From a virus: a DNA stretch of 33,762 nucleotides. The notes beneath the pieces were generated by a model. That model did no database searches. It saw nothing but the letters and a program-made list of their open reading frames with translations, and was not told where the DNA came from. Shown here in pieces: positions 14,151 through 21,720 of the stretch. The stretch lies in the IMG/VR virus record IMGVR_UViG_3300037493_001486, positions 1 to 33,762 of that record; one strand, given 5' to 3'. Position 1 is the stretch's first letter; every line of letters begins with the position of its first letter. The position numbers and the translations under genes were made by a program.

Positions 14151-14941
14151 TATACTTGTCTTGCTAAAGTGGTTTGCATTGCTTGTATGGATGTATAAAG
14201 TAATGCTGCTTCGCCATCAGTCAATCCGCTTCCGATAGTTGCAAATGCGCATTCCTTTCTTGAGTAGAATGCAGTTGCTCCATTATTATTCAAAGCACCA
14301 ATGTAATAGTTTAAGTTGACCAATGCACTTGATGCAGTTGTTCCAGTTGCAATCTTGGTGGAATTTTTCCACCCATTAATCACATTCGATGCAGTTCTAT
14401 TGGCAATATAAAATGCTCTTGAGTCTGCATCGGCAGCTGTAATATATGTAGTACCGGAATTAATTCTAAAATATGTAATATTAGATGTTCTTATCTCAAG
14501 CACAGAGCCTTGAGTTGTAGTAGCTCCACCCGACTCAACCTCTGTCAAATTAGAATTTGTCCTTGAGTAATAGCTTATGTGATGTGAATTCTGAGATCCG
14601 TTTAAACTTGGATTGAAAAAAGTATTAGCAAAGGTATTAGTACCGTTAGGCAATGCACCATTAGCTGAATGAGTCCAACCGCCTGTGAAGCTAAGACGGA
14701 AAGCAGCATTCGTGTCAAGTGGATTCTTAAGGTTGAACTTATGCGTGGTTGCTGTTCCACCTACCATCGGATAGATGGCACTCATTTTTGCCCACGTTCC
14801 ATCGGCTTTCATTGTTGTAACCAATGTACATATCGCCGATGTGATTGTTGCATCGGTGATGCCTGCCGCTGCAAGGAATGCAACCGCATCCGCATCAGCG
14901 CATGTAGGTGCAAACCAATATGGATTAACTAAGAAGCTCAT
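14150..14941 (-). CDS. Putative receptor-binding/tail fibre protein, 263 aa
   Basis: The N-terminal helix bundle (DADAVAFLAAAGITDATITS, then LVTTMKADGTWAKM) is followed by AIYPMVGGTATTHKFNLKNP and a beta-rich domain with many Asn, Ser and Thr. This order is seen in fibre-end proteins of Bacteroidota phages, and the second part looks like a concanavalin/laminin-G-type sandwich. Attachment to a surface glycan is inferred. It overlaps the large fibre gene by four bases (ATGA). Confidence 0.7.
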   Translation of the reverse strand: MSFLVNPYWFAPTCADADAVAFLAAAGITDATITSAICTLVTTMKADGTWAKMSAIYPMVGGTATTHKFNLKNPLDTNAAFRLSFTGGWTHSANGALPNGTNTFANTFFNPSLNGSQNSHHISYYSRTNSNLTEVESGGATTTQGSVLEIRTSNITYFRINSGTTYITAADADSRAFYIANRTASNVINGWKNSTKIATGTTASSALVNLNYYIGALNNNGATAFYSRKECAFATIGSGLTDGEAALLYTSIQAMQTTLARQV

Positions 14942-17037
14942 GCGTAAGTTCCTATTAACATTACTTTCAATCCTTTCGCTGTACCATTTCCAATCTGATC
15001 GATGTCGATTGTCATCTCTGCATCATCAGCAAGTGAAGTGTCGCTAATCACAGGAGGAGTCGCAGCCGTTGTGCTTGTCTTCTCGGTGTTGTCGATGGTT
15101 AGCTTAGTGCTCAATATACTTGTACCGCTTTCGTTGATGTCAACAGTGAAGATGCTGCCACTTGCCTGGGCTGTTGTGAGTGATGCTCTCACCGCAGTTA
15201 ATGTCACCGCTCTTGGCATTCGGAAAGTAATCTTCGCAGTTCCGGCACTTAGCGCAGTGCTCTCATCCGATGCCGCCACAACAAGCTCAAAAGGAGTGGC
15301 AAGATTGCCGCTTCCAAGGATTGAATTGTTGTTGATGGTCTTGATGTTTACTCCGCTCGACAATGCATCTTGCTTGGCTGCAAAGGTTGTGAAGTCTGTT
15401 GCTGCAAGATAGCCATCCACTGAAGCCGTTGCTTTGGCGATGGCAAGTGTTCTGTCTGCGCTTAAGTCACCTCCGCCACTTAATGGCGCAGTAGTGCCGA
15501 TGCTGCGTGTTGTTGCAACCTTGCCGTTTATCTGAGTTTGAATTGCAGAAGTTACTCCTTTGACATAGCTTAACTCAGTAAGACTTGGATAAGTAGCAAC
15601 TGGTAATGATGCTATGATTCTTGCAGCAGTAAAGTATGCAATCTCATTAATAGTTCCACTACCAGTTATTGCATCAACTGGTGTACCATCAAGATTTAAT
15701 ACCCAAGATGTATAAGTACCACTACCAGTATGAGACTTAATATCTACAACAAGCGCACCAGTAGCAGCATTATAACTTGTTACTTCACCGTGCATGTGAT
15801 TAGCAGGATCAAATACAACAAGTATTTCCTGCAATGGAATGTAGGATAGATTTAAGTCAACAGTGAAATTTTTAGAGCCGTTGCTTACGCTATTTGATGT
15901 AACTGAAGATGTCTTGTATCTATCAGCAAGCGAATTGATAATTGGCGCAGCAGGGTTGGTATTATCAACGCTGATGTTGATCCCTGAGTTAACCGATGTT
16001 ACTGTGCCGCTTGGAATGGCAGGGAATGGTGTCGGTGTGCCTAATCCGTCAAGGTAGTCTGTGACCAATCCCGTTGGCACATTGAACTTATTATTGAAGG
16101 TATCCCAATCAGTCTGACTTAAGTATCCATCTGTTGAGGTTGATGCTTGGCTTATGCTGATTGCAGGAGTAGCACCGCCGCTTGATGCAATTGGAGCTGT
16201 GCCGCTTACCGATGTCACACCGCCGCCGCCTCCCCCACCTGGCACATTTACCTCAACCACTCCAGGCGATGTAAGTGATGCTGTTACTCCGGCACCGGTG
16301 AAGTTTAATGTCGTTGCAATCGGTGTCACCTCAACTCCTTCATCCTCCACTGATATGGCACCACCTTCGCCGCCAACTGCCACCAATGGATCTTCCGCCG
16401 TTCCGTTTCCTGTGATGGTAACACCATCAACAGCAACTTCAGTCAAGCATGGCACACATGGCTGCAAGTCGGGAAGTGGAATGTCTCCTGTTGCGCATGT
16501 GTCATAGCAGCCGTCTTCAGAGGTTGTGATTACTTGCACATCCATGTCCACAGATACGCAAGCCCATTCATAGTTCGCTGTTAAGCTCTTGATTTCGTTT
16601 GCATATCCAGTCGGAACAACCTCGTAGTTGATGACTCCGATGCTCTGCTTAAATAGTGGATCTGTTCCGCTTGTCAGCTTGTAAACTCTTGAAGCAAGCC
16701 AATCCTGTGCATCCTCCGCATCGCAAGGAAGATGGCTCTTGCGCACGATAGCATAAGCAGTAAGCGGAAAGCTTGTTACATACAACTGCTTGCAGCCGCT
16801 CATCTTGTACGCATCAGTCTTGGCAACTGTTACCTTGCCGCGCTTGGCCCAAAACAATGTTCCGTTCTTTGCATCGAAGTTGGTGACAACCTCCGCTTGA
16901 CCATTGCCAATGTAATGCACCCATGCTTTCTCGTTTCCGTTTGCGTTAAGCTCGCAAAGTCCAAACTGCTTGTCGAAGATATTGGCAACCTCAACACGTT
17001 GATTGAGCCTTTCGATTATGGTCTTAAGTAGATTCAT
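14938..17037 (-). CDS. Large tail fibre protein with distinct N-terminal domain, 699 aa
   Basis: Residues 1-170 form a separate domain (MNLLKTIIERLNQRVEVANI at the start; four cysteines at 177-195) that probably docks to the tail. After a run of seven glycines (267-273) come fibre repeats such as TSVSGTAPIASSGG and STDGYLSQTDWDTFNNK, then SVDGYLAATDFTTFAAK. The last 110 residues are a widely conserved fibre-end module (ISDTSLADDAEMTIDIDQIG, then GTAKGLKV). It is therefore a shaft with a docking domain and a conserved tip. It overlaps both neighbours by four bases. Confidence 0.8.
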   Translation of the reverse strand: MNLLKTIIERLNQRVEVANIFDKQFGLCELNANGNEKAWVHYIGNGQAEVVTNFDAKNGTLFWAKRGKVTVAKTDAYKMSGCKQLYVTSFPLTAYAIVRKSHLPCDAEDAQDWLASRVYKLTSGTDPLFKQSIGVINYEVVPTGYANEIKSLTANYEWACVSVDMDVQVITTSEDGCYDTCATGDIPLPDLQPCVPCLTEVAVDGVTITGNGTAEDPLVAVGGEGGAISVEDEGVEVTPIATTLNFTGAGVTASLTSPGVVEVNVPGGGGGGGVTSVSGTAPIASSGGATPAISISQASTSTDGYLSQTDWDTFNNKFNVPTGLVTDYLDGLGTPTPFPAIPSGTVTSVNSGINISVDNTNPAAPIINSLADRYKTSSVTSNSVSNGSKNFTVDLNLSYIPLQEILVVFDPANHMHGEVTSYNAATGALVVDIKSHTGSGTYTSWVLNLDGTPVDAITGSGTINEIAYFTAARIIASLPVATYPSLTELSYVKGVTSAIQTQINGKVATTRSIGTTAPLSGGGDLSADRTLAIAKATASVDGYLAATDFTTFAAKQDALSSGVNIKTINNNSILGSGNLATPFELVVAASDESTALSAGTAKITFRMPRAVTLTAVRASLTTAQASGSIFTVDINESGTSILSTKLTIDNTEKTSTTAATPPVISDTSLADDAEMTIDIDQIGNGTAKGLKVMLIGTYA

Positions 17038-17495
17038 GGTTTGCTTATCTGATTTGAGATTTGCTCAACAAGTAAGTCAGCATGTAGCTGAAGCATTGCA
17101 TCTTGTTCTTCTTTTGTTGGTTGAAAGATTGGTCCATAAAGCTTTTGCAATCCTTCTGCTTTCCCTGCTTCATCCGCTTGGATATAAATCGCAGAGCCGA
17201 AGCCTTGATTAAAAACACTTGATTGGTCTGTTGCGAATGATCGCTTGAGGAATCCTGTGAGCTCTAATGGAGGTCTGCCGTTTGCTGCTTTAATCTTTGC
17301 GTATGCAGGAGTGTATGGCTTGGTCGGTAGCTTCTGCCCTGCTGTGTTACTCCCTCCGCTTGTGCCTGTTCCAAAGATGCGAATGTACATCTCGCGGCGC
17401 ATGTCAAGCACTGCCGTAAATAGCGGAGTAAAGCCTCCGCTCCACTCAGAGAACAGCGCATCAATCCTTCCACTTATCTCTTTCGGTGTAGCCAT
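17034..17495 (-). CDS. Putative tail completion/neck protein (HK97 gp10-like)
   Basis: This 153-residue protein has a helical start (MATPKEISGRIDALFSEW) and, around residues 85-95, RPPLELTGFLKRSF. That segment is the typical TGxLxxS pattern of HK97 gp10/virion-morphogenesis proteins that close the tail top. The chosen ATG at 17495 overlaps the previous stop by one base (TAATG); the frame is open further upstream but would overlap more. It sits after the head genes and before the fibres. Confidence 0.7.
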   Translation of the reverse strand: MATPKEISGRIDALFSEWSGGFTPLFTAVLDMRREMYIRIFGTGTSGGSNTAGQKLPTKPYTPAYAKIKAANGRPPLELTGFLKRSFATDQSSVFNQGFGSAIYIQADEAGKAEGLQKLYGPIFQPTKEEQDAMLQLHADLLVEQISNQISKP

Positions 17496-18541
17496 TATGG
17501 TAAGGCTGTCACATATTTCATATTTCTGCGGCAATCAAAGCAAGTATTATCGTCAGGTAGTCGCATGTTTTCCAACATGGCCTTAAGCTCTTCGCTGTAT
17601 CTCGTTGCTGCAATGTCTCGCCCTGCAATCATGCCATCGTTGGCATCGGCAGTTGCGAAAGGCTTGCTTCCAATGTTGATGCTCACCGTAGTGTTCACTC
17701 GTTGGTTAGGACTTACGCTTAGCCCGTAGTTATAAATCTCCACCGCTGTTGCGTAAGCAAGCGGCATCGCCATCAATCCACCTATGCTGCACAGCCAAGC
17801 TTCTCTATCGCAATTCACATTGTACACTAAGCTCATTCCCTGCGTGTACTTCTTTGCTTTCGATGAGAGCACATTGAAGCCGTCCGTTGTTAACTCAATG
17901 CCGATGGCATCCACAAATGGGCAAACGTGCACCGCTCTTAAGTGTCCTCCGCAATCAGTGCAACTTCCCTTTTTTGGAATCATCTTGGTTGTATCGTAAA
18001 GCGATTCATAAACAAAGGCAAGGTCCATCTTCCGGCGATTTGCCTTGAAGGTCTTGCCGATAAACTGCTCAACCGCTTCCGATTGGTAGAAGAAAGAATC
18101 AATAAGCTTCAATGTTGCCATGTCATACACAAATATCTCCACTGGCACCGCCATCGTGTAGATATCAATCTTGAAACTTGATAAATAAAAGTTTAAAAAG
18201 CTTGATGTGTTCGGGTCAATTGTAACTCTTATTCCTGTGTACTTGCCTGCACCGACTGCCAAATCCACATTGCTTGCGTTTGTCACCACTTGCCCAATGC
18301 GCTTGCTCTCAACAACCGTGTCCGCTTTCATCATTGGACTCAATCGGCTTAAGATATCGGTTGACATCTTGCGCCATGCGAATGCTCGCTTTGCTTCAAA
18401 GAGTTCAACTCCGCTGTTGTATTGGTCTGTGATTAGCTGCCCGAGTAATGTCTGATTGATGCCTAAGTCATCAATGTAAAGGCCAGTAGTTGGCTCTGGT
18501 CTATCGCAACCTTGTAAGCCGAGTAAAGATTCGTAGCACAT
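17495..18541 (-). CDS. Conserved structural protein, putative head-tail connector, 348 aa
   Basis: The sequence MCYESLLGLQGCDRP, then GLYIDDLGINQTLLGQL, belongs to a family conserved in Bacteroidota siphoviruses but with no known activity. The middle is beta-rich. Cysteines occur in zinc-like groupings (CTDCGG at 194-199, C207; CFDCRR close to the C-terminus). It follows the capsid gene and starts a new transcription unit with its own promoter. A connector, decoration or minor tail role is possible; the name is a guess from position. Confidence 0.6.
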   Translation of the reverse strand: MCYESLLGLQGCDRPEPTTGLYIDDLGINQTLLGQLITDQYNSGVELFEAKRAFAWRKMSTDILSRLSPMMKADTVVESKRIGQVVTNASNVDLAVGAGKYTGIRVTIDPNTSSFLNFYLSSFKIDIYTMAVPVEIFVYDMATLKLIDSFFYQSEAVEQFIGKTFKANRRKMDLAFVYESLYDTTKMIPKKGSCTDCGGHLRAVHVCPFVDAIGIELTTDGFNVLSSKAKKYTQGMSLVYNVNCDREAWLCSIGGLMAMPLAYATAVEIYNYGLSVSPNQRVNTTVSINIGSKPFATADANDGMIAGRDIAATRYSEELKAMLENMRLPDDNTCFDCRRNMKYVTALP

Positions 18542-18559
18542 TGGCTGTCTTATTTTTCA

Positions 18560-18567
18560 CAAAGATA
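18560..18567 (-). promoter_or_regulatory. Promoter -7 element TATCTTTG upstream of the 348-aa gene
   Basis: The minus strand reads TATCTTTG, matching TAnnTTTG, 19 bases before the ATG at 18541. It lies directly after the U-tract of the capsid terminator, so the -33 region falls in the terminator stem. Transcription would begin about 7 bases downstream, giving a very short leader. It drives the connector, tail completion, fibre and lysis genes. Confidence 0.7.
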
Positions 18568-18570
18568 AAT

Positions 18571-18600
18571 AAAAAAGGAGAGGCTTGCACCTCTCCCCAT
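18571..18600 (-). terminator. Intrinsic terminator after the major capsid gene
   Basis: On the minus strand GGAGAGG (18596-18590), a six-base loop, and CCTCTCC (18583-18577) form a 7-bp GC-rich stem, followed at once by TTTTTT (18576-18571). It lies about 25 bases after the capsid stop codon. This is a textbook rho-independent terminator. The next promoter begins three bases after its U-tract. Confidence 0.92.
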
Positions 18601-18622
18601 TTTTCATTGTTGCACTTATCGA

Positions 18623-19666
18623 TTAAGGATTAACGATAGATACACAGTTAACATAGTTAACGCCTGCATACTTATCAGCTGCCTCATAGATATCAGTTGG
18701 CAATGTTGCCACGATACCTGTTGCAGTTAACACTATTGACAAGTTACCACAATCATCCTTCATTGTCAAGTCAACAGGTACACCTGCTGGAGTGAACACC
18801 AAAGTCTTAGAGTAGTTGCTTCCTGCCGTTGGAGTGATGCCAGTGTTCCACTCTGCAAGGTTAAATGACAACCACTGGATTGCTCCTGCTGTTGTTATTA
18901 AAGCAGATGTTTGATCACCTTGTGCAGCAGCTAAACGAGCATCGTAAGCAAAGCCGAAACCGTTTTGCTGAGTGATTGCAAGTAAGTCGATACCATACTG
19001 AGTGCAGCATCCTGCTGCCATCGCGTTAGCGTAACGCTGCATCGCAGCACCACCGAATGCAATTGGAGCACCTGGGTAGTTAGCCATGCGTGTTGCTTGC
19101 TGAATGTCAGCGATAGCAAATGCGTTTGGCTCGTTAGTCCCAACCATTGTTGCAACCTCTAAGCAGTCACCTGTAACTGTGTAGAAACCTTCAACATCAG
19201 TTCCCCAAGCACCGATTGCAGCAACAGCTTGAACAGCTGCGGCAGATGCAACCTTGCGGTCGATAACATCCATTAAGCGCATGATTGACTCCAATACATA
19301 ACGGCTGTTCTCTTGGCAATGACGAGCGATTTCCGCTGCATCGATCAATTGAGAAGCAATGTATGTGTCAGTCGTTTCAACTGTGTAAGTTGTTGTTGAA
19401 TCGCCGTACGTGTTTTCAGAAGTACAAGTTAAGATGCTACCACCTTCTTCAACTTCCGTCTCAGGCAAACGCTGAATCCAACGAGCTTGAACTGTTTTTA
19501 ATTTTCCGTTTCCTGGAGCAACTTCTGTGCGAATTAACTTCGCGTTCTCAGGAGACAATAAGAATTCAAGAAAAGGAAGTTGTTCGCGTTGACCAACCTC
19601 TAAAAATAATTCGCCCAGTGACATTTGCACATTAGGGCATTCTGAAAGTATACGAGAAATAGACAT
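18623..19666 (-). CDS. Putative major capsid protein
   Basis: This 347-residue protein lies directly after a coiled-coil scaffold-like gene and is the only gene in its own transcription unit, with promoter, leader and terminators. That is how the most abundant virion protein is usually expressed. The N-terminus (MSISRILSECPNVQMSLGEL) and body mix alpha and beta; I do not recognise a clear HK97 signature. The helix EIARHCQENSRYVLESIMRL could be a long spine-type helix. Five or more cysteines are present. Assignment rests on position, size and expression signals. Confidence 0.75.
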   Translation of the reverse strand: MSISRILSECPNVQMSLGELFLEVGQREQLPFLEFLLSPENAKLIRTEVAPGNGKLKTVQARWIQRLPETEVEEGGSILTCTSENTYGDSTTTYTVETTDTYIASQLIDAAEIARHCQENSRYVLESIMRLMDVIDRKVASAAAVQAVAAIGAWGTDVEGFYTVTGDCLEVATMVGTNEPNAFAIADIQQATRMANYPGAPIAFGGAAMQRYANAMAAGCCTQYGIDLLAITQQNGFGFAYDARLAAAQGDQTSALITTAGAIQWLSFNLAEWNTGITPTAGSNYSKTLVFTPAGVPVDLTMKDDCGNLSIVLTATGIVATLPTDIYEAADKYAGVNYVNCVSIVNP

Positions 19667-19774
19667 GATGATAGTCGTTTGTAATTGTAGAATTGTTGCA
19701 TCGTATTCTGAAGGCTGATGCGCTGATGCCTACGTTTGCAGCTGAAAGTCCTGCCGACTACCATAGAGAGGTTA
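19667..19774 (-). promoter_or_regulatory. Capsid mRNA leader, A-rich near the start codon
   Basis: About 100 bases separate the promoter from the capsid ATG. The last 35 bases are A/C-rich and free of a Shine-Dalgarno sequence (CAACAATTCTACAATTACAA, then ACGACTATCATC before ATG). Such unstructured A-rich leaders favour high translation in Bacteroidota. The leader also has a tandem 8-base repeat, GCATCAGC twice on the minus strand (19729-19714). The 179-aa structural gene has a similar leader (CAACAATACAAACTC). Confidence 0.6.
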
Positions 19775-19782
19775 CAAAGGTA
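19775..19782 (-). promoter_or_regulatory. Promoter -7 element TACCTTTG of the capsid gene
   Basis: TACCTTTG on the minus strand matches TAnnTTTG and lies directly after the U-tract of the terminator that ends the head operon. The start would be about 100 bases before the capsid ATG. Terminator stem and -33 region overlap, the same arrangement as in front of the 348-aa gene. Confidence 0.75.
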
Positions 19783-19783
19783 T

Positions 19784-19815
19784 AAAAAAAAAGCCATGCC
19801 CCTAACAGCATGGCT
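19784..19815 (-). terminator. Intrinsic terminator at the end of the head operon
   Basis: AGCCATGC and GCATGGCT form a perfect 8-bp stem with an 8-base loop (19815-19808 and 19799-19792 on the minus strand), followed by nine T residues (19792-19784, the first being the stem's last base). It lies after the scaffold gene and just before the capsid promoter, so capsid expression is separated from the upstream genes. Confidence 0.92.
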
Positions 19816-19840
19816 CTTTAAAAAAAAAATCAACCCTTTG

Positions 19841-19848
19841 CAAAGATA
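19841..19848 (-). promoter_or_regulatory. TATCTTTG element between scaffold stop and terminator
   Basis: A second match to TAnnTTTG directly follows the scaffold stop codon, with the palindrome CTTTGCAAAG at 19836-19845. The terminator follows within about 25 bases of the expected start, so a transcript from here would be only about 50-60 bases long. It may be a tiny RNA, an upstream capsid promoter with partial read-through, or chance. Confidence 0.4.
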
Positions 19849-19849
19849 A

Positions 19850-20671
19850 TTATTTTGTGTAGAATCTCGGATTAATTCCCTTTAATTTTTTTTCAGAAGT
19901 ATTCTCAAGTTGAGGGATCAATGGATTGCGTGCAGGGAACTTGCTGCCTGCATGAGGATTCTTTTGGATGATCCCTGCCTCTGTTGCTTCCTTGATAAGC
20001 ACATCGGATACACTTAAGAATGAGCCTGCTTTTTCCTTGCTCTTCAATCGCTCGCCTGTTGCCTTATCCTTTACCACAAATGCGCCATCCTCTTCCAAGT
20101 CGATTGCATACTTATCTGTGACTGCCGACTTGAATCCGCGAATGGTGTACTCGTTAACACTTGGATCAAGCTTCAATGCAGATAGCTCCTTCTCGAATGA
20201 TGAGTTGATCTTGCTTGTCTTGATGTCGGTTGCAACTTGCACCTTGTAAGACTCGAACTGATTCATCACATCTTGGCGAGCAGAGTCGAGCTCATTGCTC
20301 TTGCGCTCAAGTGACTTATACTTTTTCTCCCACTCTTGCAGCAATGCCTCTGATCCGTTGCCCGATGCACGCTTCTCCCAATCTTCGCGCTGCTTTTCGA
20401 ATTCGCTCTTTGCTCTTTCCGATGCATTGCGGATTACCTCCTCAACCTTCTGACCTTTGAAGTCCTCATCGGTGAGCACGATGCCAAACGGCTCGAATGC
20501 TTTGCGAGTTACGTTGGCGATTGTGCCCGTAAGCTTTCCAATCTTGCCGCTTACTTCTTCCTGCTTAATCCAGTTTTCCTGAAACTTTTCTTTTGCGGCT
20601 TCGAGATCCGCTGCTTCTTCGAGGTTGAGGAACTTGATCAGCTCCAGTGCTTCCTCCTGTTTGATTGCCAT
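19850..20671 (-). CDS. Putative scaffolding protein
   Basis: This 273-residue, highly charged helical protein lies directly before the capsid gene, the usual place of the scaffold. A long coiled coil spans about 70-150 (EKQREDWEKRA, then QEWEKKYKSLERKSNELDSA). The N-terminus is acidic and helical, and the C-terminus is basic and ordered (KKLKGINPRFYTK), where scaffolds often bind the capsid protein. There is no protease motif; no separate prohead protease was found in the genome. Confidence 0.8.
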   Translation of the reverse strand: MAIKQEEALELIKFLNLEEAADLEAAKEKFQENWIKQEEVSGKIGKLTGTIANVTRKAFEPFGIVLTDEDFKGQKVEEVIRNASERAKSEFEKQREDWEKRASGNGSEALLQEWEKKYKSLERKSNELDSARQDVMNQFESYKVQVATDIKTSKINSSFEKELSALKLDPSVNEYTIRGFKSAVTDKYAIDLEEDGAFVVKDKATGERLKSKEKAGSFLSVSDVLIKEATEAGIIQKNPHAGSKFPARNPLIPQLENTSEKKLKGINPRFYTK

Positions 20672-20786
20672 AGTCTATTGTTATTGGTATTAGTTTCAAT
20701 TCTCTTGCTCCTCGCTTGATAAGTTCTTTCGCGAGTACATCTGAAGCACGCTTAATAGTGCCATCGCTCATGATGTAGTAAGTCAT
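20565..20786 (-). CDS. Hypothetical small protein overlapping the scaffold start, 73 aa
   Basis: The start MTYYIMSDGTIKRASDVLAK resembles small phage proteins that begin with a short beta hairpin and a helix. The gene lies between the minor head and scaffold genes. Its C-terminal third is basic, and over 107 bases it overlaps the scaffold gene in another frame (RRSSGSRSRKRKVSGKLD). That overlap is unusually long, so the real stop could only be this one, but function and expression are uncertain. The frame is also open to 20849. Confidence 0.5.
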   Translation of the reverse strand: MTYYIMSDGTIKRASDVLAKELIKRGARELKLIPITIDYGNQTGGSTGADQVPQPRRSSGSRSRKRKVSGKLD

Positions 20787-20811
20787 GAAGCAAAGATATA
20801 AAACTTTTTGA

Positions 20812-21720
20812 TTATGTAAAACCTTCTGCCTTAGCTCTTGCAATAACACTCGCAGGAACTTTCTGCTTGATCACTGGAACAAGGAAGTGGCGGCAGTTCC
20901 AACCACCAACAAACGTGAAGATGCTGCGTGAGTCAGTGCCATCTATGCGCCCATCCCATGTGCCGTTGCGAATGTCGTTGATGCCTGCGCTGTTCTTGCC
21001 ATCGCCCCATGCTTCAATCTCCTTGCGATGATAGATGGCTCCTTCACGATGCTCGCAGAATGGTCTTGTTGTAGGTATCTCGCCGCCCAGGTATTGGAAG
21101 TATTCAATGCCAAGCTCCTCATTGACCGCCGCTGAATAGCTTCTGTCTGCGATTGCTTGAGCAGTGTTTGCTGTTGTGCGCACGTTGGCAAGTAGCCTGC
21201 CGTCTGTTGTCTCTGTTCCTTCGATCACTCCTTGCAATGCTTTGACTGCTTGGTTAAGTGGAGCACGAGCTGCAACATTTGCCGTCAGCTGCTCAAGGAA
21301 TGGCTGTGTTACATTCTCTTTAAGCCCCGATCCGAAGAACGCATTGATGGCATTCTGCTTGGAGATGGCGAGTAGCTGCCTCTGAACATTGTCAGGTTTA
21401 AATGTACTGTCAATCTTCTTGGCAATGTCATCCGTCAACTGAACACCTTCATCGATGGAGCTCAAGAAGGATTGCACTGCATCTCTATATTCACCGCCTG
21501 CAAGTACCTTGTTGAGCTCATCTGTTATGAGTCCAATTCTGCGGATGTTGTCTTCTGTTTGTTCAATGTTTCCGTTCTCATCGACATCCATCTCGGCAAG
21601 CAAAGGACCGAGCTTGCGCCATGCATCTCTCTGTGCCTTCTCTGCCGCCGTAACAATAGTCTCCGGAACAGTCTCAAGCAGTTTGATTTTTTGCTTAACG
21701 AGTTCATCAAATGATGCCAT
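20812..21720 (-). CDS. Minor head protein, phage Mu gpF/SPP1 gp7-like
   Basis: The protein has 302 residues. The C-terminal domain has the family signature: TRPFCEHREG (218-227), then HRKEIEAWGDG, and the closing VGGWNCRHFLVPV (271-283). The N-terminal half is helical. Such proteins bind the portal, are packed in small number in the procapsid and may reach the cell with the DNA. The gene overlaps the portal gene by 14 bases, as usual for this pair. Confidence 0.88.
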   Translation of the reverse strand: MASFDELVKQKIKLLETVPETIVTAAEKAQRDAWRKLGPLLAEMDVDENGNIEQTEDNIRRIGLITDELNKVLAGGEYRDAVQSFLSSIDEGVQLTDDIAKKIDSTFKPDNVQRQLLAISKQNAINAFFGSGLKENVTQPFLEQLTANVAARAPLNQAVKALQGVIEGTETTDGRLLANVRTTANTAQAIADRSYSAAVNEELGIEYFQYLGGEIPTTRPFCEHREGAIYHRKEIEAWGDGKNSAGINDIRNGTWDGRIDGTDSRSIFTFVGGWNCRHFLVPVIKQKVPASVIARAKAEGFT

